A stretch of 64,000 bases of DNA from Actinomadura darangshiensis (GTDB lineage: Bacteria; Actinomycetota; Actinomycetes; Streptosporangiales; Streptosporangiaceae). Below are positions 45,706 to 53,691 of this stretch, one piece after another. A model generated the notes under the pieces. The model was not told where the DNA came from. It searched no databases and saw only the letters and a list, made by a program, of their open reading frames with translations. A program made the translations under genes and the position numbers. The stretch's first letter is position 1, and every line of letters starts with the position of its first letter. The stretch covers positions 1 to 64,000 of the forward strand of contig NZ_SMKY01000014.1 in assembly GCF_004349235.1 (NCBI RefSeq), given 5' to 3'.

Positions 45706-47706
45706 TCATCCAGTCGGGCTCTCACCTTGCGGCGAAGCATCTTCTTGCCCTTGCCTGAGTTGCTCTGGCAAGGCCCTGGAGTGCACCTTCCTCAGATAGG
45801 CCAAAGACTCCGGTAGTGACGGATCGTGCTCAAGCGCATCAGAGAAAAACTCTAGGCGCGACCTATTTTCGTCGATGATTTCACGCCAACTGCGAACGAA
45901 AGCGCGAACCTTTGGCTGCATTTCGTCCCTTGATGGCGGCTCATAAAACAAGCCGCGTGCATTATCTCCGTGCATTCGATTTCGCGCTGTATCGCTTATC
46001 CTGCTTCCAACAAGAATAAAGTCCCACATGGCTGCCGGATCACGGAATCGAACATCAGAGATAACAGTATTACCATAGTCCTCTACTTGGTCTATCTCCT
46101 TTCGCCCAAGGAGGACACCCGGTGCCTTCAACTCGACAACCAGATGCCTTACTCGGCCGTGCTCACGCTTCGAGACCGCGAGATGTAGGTCAAGTCTGCC
46201 GCTCTTACCCTCAGGCGTACGGACTGGGCGAATTTTATCCGTCGGCAAGCCAGTCAGTTTTAGATGCGTCCGCAATGCCTCAGTGAGGCCGCGTTCACTT
46301 CTCATCACATTATATTCTTCACCAAACACCCACAGTTCTTTCTCAAGCATTCGGTGAAGATGGTCTTTTTCCTTCACATCCTTGGATCCGACTGCATCGT
46401 ACACAATGTGGTCGAGAGCAACCAAGAACCGGCCACGGTCTGCAATCTTCGATGTGGAGCGAATTATGTTACTTAGAGATGTGGAGTCGATAAGCTCGGT
46501 TAGGGCGTCCCTATCGCTTGTCGGGAGCGCAAGCACTTCATGTAGAATTTTGAGCAACGATTCAGGTTCATGGCGAAGCACGTTCTGGAGTAGATGAAGC
46601 GTCAAGCCTGCACTCATCTTCCCTTGGGCGATATGCCCACTAAGAGTGCCCGAAACTAGGTCGAACGTAGCTTGCTCTACACGCTCCACTTCGTTCTGCG
46701 GAGGCTCCTTGTAGGGATAGACGCCAGTCTGCTTCCAATGTTCGATCTGACTCCTTCTGTCTTGCCGACGCCTCCAACTGAAATAGTCACGGACTGCTTC
46801 TCTAACATCTCTCACGATCTCCGCTACAGGAGATGGCGCAAGCTCTCCTAGCGCGACATCTTCGCCGCTTTCACTAAAGCCAGGCCAAGCCACATAGACC
46901 GAAAAATTGTATCGCGGCTCAATATCCTTCCCGTCCACCTCATGGACCGCGTGATCTATGGATTCGCCATAATAGATCGAATGGTGCTTTCCAGCTTTCC
47001 ACTCAATGATTCTGATCGCGTAGGACACCCTACCTTCCTCGGTTTCGATGGTCCGATCCAGAAGCCTGTTCTCCGAGATCTGATCCGTGACATCTATCAA
47101 AGAACCATCATAGAAAATTTCGACGTTTGGATTATTTAGCAAGAACGGGGCGAAAGTGGCCGCTACGCTCTCCCTAGCTCGCGGTGACGCCAAGCGCTGA
47201 ACTCTCGCCGTTTGAGAATCATTGAATGCAGTAAAAACCGTGCCCGATCGTTCTCTCCCGGCGAGCTCAACACTTTCATAGTTAAACCGGTGACGGTCGA
47301 ATCGACTTCCGTTTATGGTCAACTTCCAACGCTTGCCCGCAGTATCGTCACTTATACTGACCCACCGAATCCTGTCGCCTAGAGCGAAAGCATGGAGACG
47401 CCCTTGTCCTTTACTTCCCCAAACTTTTCGCTTGCCGTTCTTACTACGCTTAGCTCTAGATTTCCAGGAGTTGCCTATCTCGCCGAAAGTCCGAGCCACT
47501 TCATCGACACTTATGCCATGTCCCCAGTCCCGGACAATTACCTTGTTGACGGCTTCCAACTCGCCGCGCTCAAAGGAAATATCGATCCGGTCGGACTCAG
47601 CGTCGAGCCCATTCCAGATGAGTTCGATGATCGCGCGGACCGGATCCTTTTCACTCGCAATCCGCTGAACGTGGTCATCACTGGCCGACAGCACCAACTC
47701 GGGCAT
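45706..47706 (-). CDS. GHKL ATPase with C-terminal PD-(D/E)xK-like nuclease domain
   Basis: A 666-residue protein of low GC compared with its surroundings. The N-terminal Hsp90/MutL/MORC-type ATPase has Glu28 and Asn32 in IIELIWNGLDAES, Asp60-x-Gly-x-Gly (VRDWGHGIS), IGNSWKSRAK and the lid WGSKGQGRLHAFALG (96-110). A helical middle follows. The C-terminus carries GRLDLHLAV...LVVELKAP (Asp506, Glu525, Lys527) and a later IDQVEDYG, the pattern of a PD-(D/E)xK (DUF4263/Shedu-like) nuclease. Bacterial MutL/MORC-like ATPases are known in restriction-type systems. With the methyltransferase-like gene it forms a two-gene cargo operon next to attR. Confidence 0.75.
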   Translation of the reverse strand: MPELVLSASDDHVQRIASEKDPVRAIIELIWNGLDAESDRIDISFERGELEAVNKVIVRDWGHGISVDEVARTFGEIGNSWKSRAKRSKNGKRKVWGSKGQGRLHAFALGDRIRWVSISDDTAGKRWKLTINGSRFDRHRFNYESVELAGRERSGTVFTAFNDSQTARVQRLASPRARESVAATFAPFLLNNPNVEIFYDGSLIDVTDQISENRLLDRTIETEEGRVSYAIRIIEWKAGKHHSIYYGESIDHAVHEVDGKDIEPRYNFSVYVAWPGFSESGEDVALGELAPSPVAEIVRDVREAVRDYFSWRRRQDRRSQIEHWKQTGVYPYKEPPQNEVERVEQATFDLVSGTLSGHIAQGKMSAGLTLHLLQNVLRHEPESLLKILHEVLALPTSDRDALTELIDSTSLSNIIRSTSKIADRGRFLVALDHIVYDAVGSKDVKEKDHLHRMLEKELWVFGEEYNVMRSERGLTEALRTHLKLTGLPTDKIRPVRTPEGKSGRLDLHLAVSKREHGRVRHLVVELKAPGVLLGRKEIDQVEDYGNTVISDVRFRDPAAMWDFILVGSRISDTARNRMHGDNARGLFYEPPSRDEMQPKVRAFVRSWREIIDENRSRLEFFSDALEHDPSLPESLAYLRKVHSRALPEQLRQGQEDASPQGESPTG

Positions 47707-47911
47707 AGGCCGAAGGTAACCAGAGTTGGACTCGCTGTCACGTGTTGGGGCCAACTCTGGCCGGATCCCGCTGTGGTGGGTCTCTACCGCCGTCCTGGGC
47801 TGGTTCGCCGGCCGACCCGTGAGACGCCCAGGAAGCACCTTCAGGGGGAGATCGCGAGGCACAAGCTTCGCGCCGCTTCGTTTCTCCTCAGAGCCGCTCA
47901 CAGCGACGCGG

Positions 47912-47930
47912 CGTGTTCCACTTGTGCCCC
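47912..47930 (+). repeat. Candidate integrase arm-type site near attR
   Basis: CGTGTTCCACTTGTGCCCC, 16 of 19 bases equal to 30498-30516 near attL, same orientation, 54 bp from the attR core. It lies in the 278-bp gap 47707-47984 upstream of the GHKL gene, which shows no CDS and must also hold that gene's promoter. Confidence 0.4.
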
Positions 47931-47984
47931 AACGATGACGACCTAGCCGCGTTTCCCCTGGTAAAGGGCCGTATCGGTGGTGGT

Positions 47985-48027
47985 CTCCGGAGCCGTGTGC
48001 GCAGGTTCGAATCCTGCAGGGGGCACC
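47985..48027 (+). repeat. attR core, 43 bp
   Basis: Exact copy of 30349-30391 (3' part of tRNA-Arg from the anticodon loop to two bases past the discriminator). The 5' half of the tRNA is absent here, so this is a partial, non-functional tRNA fragment that marks the right end of the element. Confidence 0.95.
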
Positions 48028-48447
48028 TCTCAATCACCAGCAGAAACATCTGCTGAGCTGCCCGGACAGCAGGAAGGACCAGCCAGCGACGGGTGCGGCA
48101 ATGGGCCGCCGAATGCGGTCGATGGCGACCATCTGTGGACCAGCCAGGGACCAGGCATTTCGCCCGCCCTGGACGTCTCCTCCCCTTCCGAAACAACGGC
48201 AGCACCCTCCCCGGACGACGCGCCGGTCGATCCAAGACCTCCACCGCCAGGACCACCGGATACTGCGGCCGCTTCGTCGGCCGAAGACTTCGCGAGCGAG
48301 CCGGCGTTCGCGTGGTGGGAGTGGTCTGATTGACAGCCGCCCGGACTCTCGGGAGCGTTCCGCACCGCGCGGATGTAAACGCAGCGTTTTGCACATGGTG
48401 CGGCGGCGTCCCGCAGAAACCCGTGAGCGTTTCGCGGCGGTACCGGC

Positions 48448-49389
48448 GTGGACGCTCGATGTTGTGTGGGCCGGGGGCCGTCGGGCCTCCGGGATGGTTC
48501 GGCCGAAGCGTGGCGCCTCTACGCGGCCGTCCTCGACCAAGCGGCACGGGGCAACCGGTCCAGCACGATCGAGACAACGGTCGGACGGCTGGCGGCGCTG
48601 TCTGGCGTGTCGGCCTGTACTGGACGGCGGCGGCTGGCCGAACTGGAGGTCACGAGTCTAGTCGAGGTGGCCCAGCGTGAAGGCGGTTGGTTGTCCTTGC
48701 GGGCGCCGCCGACCCCTGAGCAGGCCACCGCGGCCGCCGCGGCGTTCGCGCTGCATGGGCGGCCTCGAGTCAGCAGGAGCGGCCCCTCTCATATTGCGGC
48801 ACTCGCCCCTCCCAGGAGCCGGGACACAGCGGTGGCAGAGTCCGGCACTCCACCACAGGCACCCGCTACCGATGCTTCCTCTGCTGAGTCACCGCCGCTT
48901 CCCGCCGTAGGCGCCTCCAGCAACCAGGGGCGCGTCACGGTCGCCAAGCGGCGCTGGCCCGCCCCGCCGGCCGCTGGCGCCCTCCCTGGCTTCGCACTCA
49001 CCGAACGACAACCGTCGCCAAGGAAAACCGACTCCGAACGTCGGAACCCACCACCGCAGCAGAGCCGGCCTGATCCTGCCGCCGCGCACCGTCACGCCGC
49101 ATTGGCCCGCCGCCTTCTCCAGGTGCACAGCGCTGCTGAGCGAGAAGCCCTCATGCACCCCACCTCCACCACCCTGACTCCTCATCGAGGGCGTCCGGCG
49201 AGGACATTTGCTTCCGCAACACTTCGTGGTCCGGGCTCTGCTGGAAACTGCGAATCCACCCCCGACCCTAACGCTGTAAGGTTTGGACATGCCTTATTTC
49301 CTCAATGGCCCTGTCCTTGCCGTCAGCGCCAGTGCCCGGATCACCGCTATTTCGTCCGATCGACCTCGACGCGGCAGGGGCGGAAGTGA
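48448..49389 (+). CDS. Doubtful HTH-domain frame in the degenerate region
   Basis: 313 codons open. Only the part AEAWRLYAAVLDQAARGN, LAALSGVSACTGRRRLAELE and VAQREGGWLSL reads like a winged-helix domain of replication- or phage-type proteins. The rest is Ala/Pro/Ser-rich low-complexity sequence with no family match I can see. No good ribosome-binding site precedes the start. It may be the 3' part of a frameshifted gene whose zinc-finger-like start lies in another frame at about 48390. Confidence 0.3.
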   Translation: MDARCCVGRGPSGLRDGSAEAWRLYAAVLDQAARGNRSSTIETTVGRLAALSGVSACTGRRRLAELEVTSLVEVAQREGGWLSLRAPPTPEQATAAAAAFALHGRPRVSRSGPSHIAALAPPRSRDTAVAESGTPPQAPATDASSAESPPLPAVGASSNQGRVTVAKRRWPAPPAAGALPGFALTERQPSPRKTDSERRNPPPQQSRPDPAAAHRHAALARRLLQVHSAAEREALMHPTSTTLTPHRGRPARTFASATLRGPGSAGNCESTPDPNAVRFGHALFPQWPCPCRQRQCPDHRYFVRSTSTRQGRK

Positions 49390-49901
49390 CCGGCATCGTC
49401 AGAGGGCGCCTTCCCCGGAGGTGTCCGGTTGAGCCTTGGGGTCAGCGGTCCCCCTCGTACTCCTCCTCGCGCTCCCCGGCGGCATTGGAGTTGCGGCCGT
49501 TGCCGCTCTTGGCGTTACCGGAATCGGAGACCTTGGACGCCGTGGAGTTCTTGGACGCCATAAAATCGCCGCCCTTCTCCTCCTGAGCGAGTTCGTCATC
49601 ACGTAGCGGCGGAAGTGCGTGAGTTCGAGGCGGGCACGGCGGCCCTGGGCGCGCCAGATGCTGCCGGTCCGCTCGAAGAGGCCCTGCGGGTGGTACTCGA
49701 GGGCGCGGGTCAGGTTCGGCGAGGACACGATGTCAGCGGCGGTGGGGCGCGACTGGGTCGCTGAGAACCAGCGCGGGGCGCGGCGCGGTTCTGCGCTGGA
49801 AGGCGCGTATACAACCGCCGCGACAACATTCGATACACCCAGTCGTATCAGCCCCGAACACCGCCCGGCGAGCACCCCTCGCCTGCATCACCAGCCGCTA
49901 A

Positions 49902-50006
49902 GGGCTCGCCGGCCTCCTGAAGGTCAAGGGCACCGGCAGCGAACCGAACCGCTACGTCACCTTCGACCCTCACGGTCTGGCAGGGACGGCCGCATCCGCC
50001 GACTGA
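49902..50006 (+). pseudogene. Remnant of the C-terminus of an HTH/replication-type protein
   Basis: The 34 codons GLAGLLKVKGTGSEPNRYVT-FDPHGLAG... read like the wing and tail of a winged-helix protein (GLLKV...G..NRY). They are preceded at once by an in-frame TAA and no start codon fits. A gene fragment is the best explanation. Confidence 0.45.
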
Positions 50007-50099
50007 CCCGAGGCGTGCTCCGCATTCGGCCGCGTGACTGTTGCGCACGCTGGAACGCGACCAGGTGCGGCGCTCACGACCTCTCTCCTGACGCCTCGG

Positions 50100-50963
50100 T
50101 CAGGGGGTGTGGGGGCGGATGTCGAGGAGGGCCAGGTGATCAGGGGCGGACACCATGTCGATCATGGTGATCATTTCGTTGGTGATCGTGAAGGCGAAGA
50201 CCACCTTGGGGTGTTCGGCAGAGGGCCAGACCAGGCCGGGGGTGCCGTTGATGAGGGCGGGTCGCGCCGCTTGGGCGCGGCCGGAGAAGGTCCCCGCGAC
50301 GTCGACTGCGCCCAGCACCAGTCCCGGGGCGCCTGCCCGCGCGGCCGTCTGGTCGGCGTGCAGTGCTACGTCAGGGTCGAGGAGGGTGATCAGCGTGCTG
50401 AGGTCGCCCAACTGGGAGGCCCTTAGGAACGCGTCGACCACCGCGCGTTGACGAGCCTTCGCGGCCTCGGGCGGGCCTGGGGCACCCTGGATGCGGCGGC
50501 GGGCCCGGCTCGCCAGTTGCCGGGCGGAGGCGGGCGTCCGGTCCATGATGCGGGCGATCTCGTCGAACGGCACGGTGAAGATGTCGTGCAGCACGAACGC
50601 GACCCGCTCGGACGGTGTGAGTGTGTCCAGGACCATCAGCATCGCGAAGCCGACGGAATCGGCGAGGACAGCCGACTCTTCGGGGCCGTCCTCGTCCGCA
50701 CCCTGGGCGCCCTGGTCGTCCACGAAGTCCTCACGCCGGGAAGCGCGCGACTTGAGCATGTTGAGCGCGACGCGGGTAACGATCGTCGTCAGCCACCCGG
50801 ACAGGTTCTCCACCCCGCCGGCTCCGGCCGCGTTGACCCGCAGCCAGGCCTCCTGAACGGCATCGTCGGCCTCGCTCGGTGATCCGAGCACCCGGTAGGC
50901 CACATTCCGCAGGCGGGCCCGGTGCTCCTCGAAACGGGCCGCCAGGAATTCGTCCTCGGTCAT
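50100..50963 (-). CDS. ECF41-type (SigJ-like) RNA polymerase sigma factor
   Basis: A 287-residue protein. Sigma2 (HRARLRNVAYRVLGSPSEADDAVQEAWLR) and sigma4 (LTPSERVAFVLHDIFTVPFDEIA, MDRTPASARQLASRARRRI) are followed by a SnoaL-like C-terminal domain with a late SAPDHLALLD, the place of the NPDKL motif of ECF41 factors. In this group the C-terminal domain replaces an anti-sigma factor. The ATG at 50963 is preceded by AAAGAG; a GTG two codons upstream is possible. Divergent from the VOC gene (83 bp gap). Confidence 0.88.
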   Translation of the reverse strand: MTEDEFLAARFEEHRARLRNVAYRVLGSPSEADDAVQEAWLRVNAAGAGGVENLSGWLTTIVTRVALNMLKSRASRREDFVDDQGAQGADEDGPEESAVLADSVGFAMLMVLDTLTPSERVAFVLHDIFTVPFDEIARIMDRTPASARQLASRARRRIQGAPGPPEAAKARQRAVVDAFLRASQLGDLSTLITLLDPDVALHADQTAARAGAPGLVLGAVDVAGTFSGRAQAARPALINGTPGLVWPSAEHPKVVFAFTITNEMITMIDMVSAPDHLALLDIRPHTP

Positions 50964-51046
50964 CGTCACACTCTTTCGTCGCGGGTTGTCAGTCCCTTGA
51001 CCACCGGAACGACGTCGATGTGACGTGACAACGCGGGAGCACAGAC

Positions 51047-51394
51047 ATGAACCAAGGCGTCCAGACCATCATCTTCCCCGTCCAGGATCTGGACAAGGCC
51101 AAGGCTTTGCTGGCCGTGCTCGCCGACGGCGAGCCCTACATGGACCAGCCCTACTACGTCGGATTCAAGATCGCCGGGCAGGACGTGGGGCTGGACCCCG
51201 CCGCTCGCGAGAAGGGCCTGATCCACCCGACGCCCTACTGGCATGTCGCCGACATCCGCGCCAAGTACCAGGCGCTCCTGGACGGCGGTGCCGTGTCCGT
51301 GCAGGAGGTCCGTGACGTCGGCGGCGGAAAGCTCGTCGCCTCGGTGAAGGACGGCGAAGGCAACATCATCGGCCTCATCCAGGCCGAGGGCTGA
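51047..51394 (+). CDS. VOC-superfamily (glyoxalase-like) protein
   Basis: A 115-residue protein with one beta-alpha-beta-beta-beta module pair: TIIFPVQDLDKAKALLAVL at the start and VKDGEGNIIGLIQ at the end, the usual end strand of VOC proteins. Substrate unknown. It lies between the divergent ECF41 sigma gene and an MMPL exporter gene 31 bp downstream; ECF41 factors often neighbour genes for small enzymes, so it may be a target gene. Confidence 0.8.
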   Translation: MNQGVQTIIFPVQDLDKAKALLAVLADGEPYMDQPYYVGFKIAGQDVGLDPAAREKGLIHPTPYWHVADIRAKYQALLDGGAVSVQEVRDVGGGKLVASVKDGEGNIIGLIQAEG

Positions 51395-51425
51395 ACGGTG
51401 GCCCGACCGAGGGAAAGGGGGCACC

Positions 51426-53567
51426 ATGCGACGCTGGGCTGAGTTGATGCTGGCCCACCGCCGGCTGGTCATGGTGTTCTGGCTCGTCGTCGCCATCGCC
51501 GGCGGCGCCGTATCCGGCCAGGTCACCGAGCGTATGACGACCGACTACTCGCTGCCGGGCGAGCCCGGCAGCGAGACCGCCGAGCAGATCACCAGGACCT
51601 TCGGCAACGGCGGCTACACCGCGCCCTATCTGGTGACTTTGAGCCTCCCCGAGGGCCGGACGGTCGCGGGCGACCAGGCGGGAGTGGCCGCCGTGTTCGC
51701 CCACGTCCAGGCCGAGGTCCCCAACGTGCGAGTGCTGGACCAGGCCACCACGGGTGATCCGGCCTTCGTCACCGAGGACGGGCGCACCGCCTACGCCATG
51801 GTGTTCTTCCAGTACGAGACGTCGGCCACCGCCAAGATTCCCACCGACGAGATCCACCGGGCGCTGGACGCCGCCAAACCACCGGGCACCACGATCGGTG
51901 TCACCGGTGAGAGCGTTCTGGGCACGGGTTCGGAGTCCGAGGGGCCGGGGATCCTGATCGAGGTGCTCATCGGCTCGGTCGGCGCGCTCGCGGTGCTGGC
52001 GTTCGTGTTCGCCTCGATGCTGGCGTTCCTGCCGCTGATCATCGCCGCGGCGTCTATCCTGGCGACGTTCGCGCTGCTGCTGCCGCTGAGTGAACTCGGT
52101 ACTTTCTCCGCCCTCGTGCAGTTCCTGATCGCGTTGATCGGGCTGGGCGTGGCGATCGACTACTCGCTGCTGGTGGTGACCCGGTGGCGGGAGGAACGCC
52201 ATCGTGGCGCGGACAACCATGAGGCCGTGGTCATCGCGACGCAGACCGCCGGGCACGCCGTGGTGTTCTCCGGGGTGACGGTCGCGATCGGGCTGCTGGC
52301 GCTGCTGGTGCTGCCGGTACCGTTCATGCGCAGCCTCGGTGTGGGCGGGGCGCTGATCCCGCTGGCCAGTGTCGCCGCGACGCTCACTCTGACGCCCGCG
52401 ATCCTCGGCAGCGTCGGTCCCCGTTGGGACTGGCCGAGGATCCGCCGGGAGGACTCCGCCAGCCGGACATGGAGCAGGTGGGCGAGCCTGATGGTGCGGC
52501 GCCGCTGGATCGCGGCGGGCGTGTCGATCGTGGCCCTGCTGGCGCTGGTCGGAGCGTTCACCGGCATCAGGGTCGGGATGTCGTCCAGCGATTCGCTGGC
52601 CGAGAGCGGACCGGCCTACGAGGCGCTGGCCACCCTGGAGCGGGGCGGGGTCACCACCGGCAACCTCACGCCGATCGAGGTCCTCGCGTCCACCGGCCGG
52701 GCACGGTCCGTGGCCGCCGAACTGGGAAGGGTACCGGGGATCGAGCGGGCGCTCGTGCCCCACGGGCCGGCGAGCAACCGGGCCGGCAAGACGGTGGTCG
52801 TGCTGATACCCGACGAGGAGACGGTCAACTCCAAGAGCGTCGACACGGTCAGGGATGTCATCGACCGGGCCGAACGCACCCCGGGTGTCTTGGGCGTCAC
52901 CGGCACGGGAACCGCGCAGATCGACTTCCTCAACGCGGTCTACGGCAACTTCCCCCTGATGCTCGCGCTGATCGCACTGCTCACCTACGTCCTGCTGGTG
53001 CGGGCATTCCGGTCGCTGCTGCTGCCCCTGAAGGCGGTGCTGTTCAACCTGCTGTCGATGGGCGCGACGTTCGGGCTCATCGTGCTGTTCTGGCAGCAGG
53101 GCATCGGATCCGACCTTGTCTTCGGCGTCTCGGAGACCGGAGCGGTCACGTTCTGGGTGCCGCTCACGGTGTTCGCGTTCCTGTACGGCCTGTCGATGGA
53201 CTACGAGGTGTTCATCCTGGCCCGGATGCGTGAGGAGTACGACGCGTCGGGGTCCACCACGACCGCGATCGTGCAGGGCATCGGCCGCACCGGACGCCTG
53301 GTGACGAGCGCGGCGCTGATCCTGTTCCTGGCGTTCGCGGCGCTGGCGTCCAGTCCGGGCACCGACCTGAAAGTGATGGCGACGGGGCTCGGATTCGGGA
53401 TTCTGCTGGACGCCACGATCGTCCGCTCGATGCTGCTTCCATCACTGGTGTCGCTGATGGGCACATGGAACTGGTACCTGCCTGAATCGGTCGCCAAGAT
53501 CCTCCGCGTGAAGCCGTCCCGGCCGGCCACCGCCCCACCCCGGCCGGAGCCCACCCGAGTCGGCTGA
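51426..53567 (+). CDS. MMPL-family (RND-type) membrane transporter
   Basis: A 713-residue protein in two halves, each with one N-terminal helix, a large extracytoplasmic loop and five helices. MMPL signatures: ALIGLGVAIDYSLLVVTRWREE and AFLYGLSMDYEVFILARMREEY (proton-relay Asp-Tyr pairs in helices 4 and 10). Such proteins export lipids or toxic compounds with proton motive force. An AAAGGGGG Shine-Dalgarno sequence precedes the ATG. Likely co-transcribed with the VOC gene. Confidence 0.92.
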   Translation: MRRWAELMLAHRRLVMVFWLVVAIAGGAVSGQVTERMTTDYSLPGEPGSETAEQITRTFGNGGYTAPYLVTLSLPEGRTVAGDQAGVAAVFAHVQAEVPNVRVLDQATTGDPAFVTEDGRTAYAMVFFQYETSATAKIPTDEIHRALDAAKPPGTTIGVTGESVLGTGSESEGPGILIEVLIGSVGALAVLAFVFASMLAFLPLIIAAASILATFALLLPLSELGTFSALVQFLIALIGLGVAIDYSLLVVTRWREERHRGADNHEAVVIATQTAGHAVVFSGVTVAIGLLALLVLPVPFMRSLGVGGALIPLASVAATLTLTPAILGSVGPRWDWPRIRREDSASRTWSRWASLMVRRRWIAAGVSIVALLALVGAFTGIRVGMSSSDSLAESGPAYEALATLERGGVTTGNLTPIEVLASTGRARSVAAELGRVPGIERALVPHGPASNRAGKTVVVLIPDEETVNSKSVDTVRDVIDRAERTPGVLGVTGTGTAQIDFLNAVYGNFPLMLALIALLTYVLLVRAFRSLLLPLKAVLFNLLSMGATFGLIVLFWQQGIGSDLVFGVSETGAVTFWVPLTVFAFLYGLSMDYEVFILARMREEYDASGSTTTAIVQGIGRTGRLVTSAALILFLAFAALASSPGTDLKVMATGLGFGILLDATIVRSMLLPSLVSLMGTWNWYLPESVAKILRVKPSRPATAPPRPEPTRVG

Positions 53568-53583
53568 CCACCCACGGCACCTG

Positions 53584-53623
53584 TCCCGCGAGGGTGCGGC
53601 CCGGAGGCCGCGCCCCCGCGGGA
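53584..53623. terminator. Strong hairpin between convergent MMPL and methyltransferase genes
   Basis: 18-nt arms starting TCCCGCGAGGG and ending CGCCCCCGCGGGA pair at 16 of 18 positions around a CGGA loop. It lies 16 bp after the MMPL stop and 68 bp before the end of the opposite gene. Confidence 0.65.
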
Positions 53624-53691
53624 GGGCCCGAAAGAGATGGCCTCCTCCCGGCTTCCCGCACGACCGGCCCCGTGTCCGCTATGACCAGGGC

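Larger units (their letters stand above)
30349..48027. mobile_element. Actinomycete integrative and conjugative element (AICE) in tRNA-Arg(CCG)
   Basis: About 17.7 kb bounded by a perfect 43-bp direct repeat of the 3' part of the tRNA gene. It holds the full AICE gene set: tyrosine integrase and Xis, prim-pol replication module, FtsK-like double-strand DNA translocase Tra, DUF2637 and small membrane proteins, WhiB, and a GntR/HutC regulator. No relaxase or type IV secretion genes are present, as expected for AICEs that transfer double-stranded DNA. Non-core genes sit at both ends next to att: GIY-YIG/DGQHR (left), GHKL ATPase-nuclease/methyltransferase-like (right). Confidence 0.93.
48028..50099. 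other. Degenerate region beside attR (2.1 kb) with gene remnants
   Basis: No well-supported intact gene apart from one doubtful HTH frame. Remnants can be read in different frames: a zinc-finger-like FCTWCGGVPQKP piece (about 48390-48425), an HTH piece (48510-48700), and a C-terminal end of a similar HTH protein (49902-50006). Codon use and the amino-acid mix are poor over long stretches. It looks like the decayed end of an older element that used the same tRNA site, or of a chromosomal gene cluster. Confidence 0.5.

Noticed and set aside
49289-49560. Small frames of about 47 codons (plus, 49289) and 39 codons (minus, start near 49560)
   Set aside because: Both start with ATG and read acceptably for a short distance, but lie in decayed sequence, have low-complexity products and no family or conserved context.
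50964-51046. Autoregulatory ECF41 promoter between the sigma factor and VOC genes
   Set aside because: TGTCA and CGTC-like pieces exist, but the spacing does not match the known TGTCACA-(16-18 bp)-CGTC arrangement on either strand.
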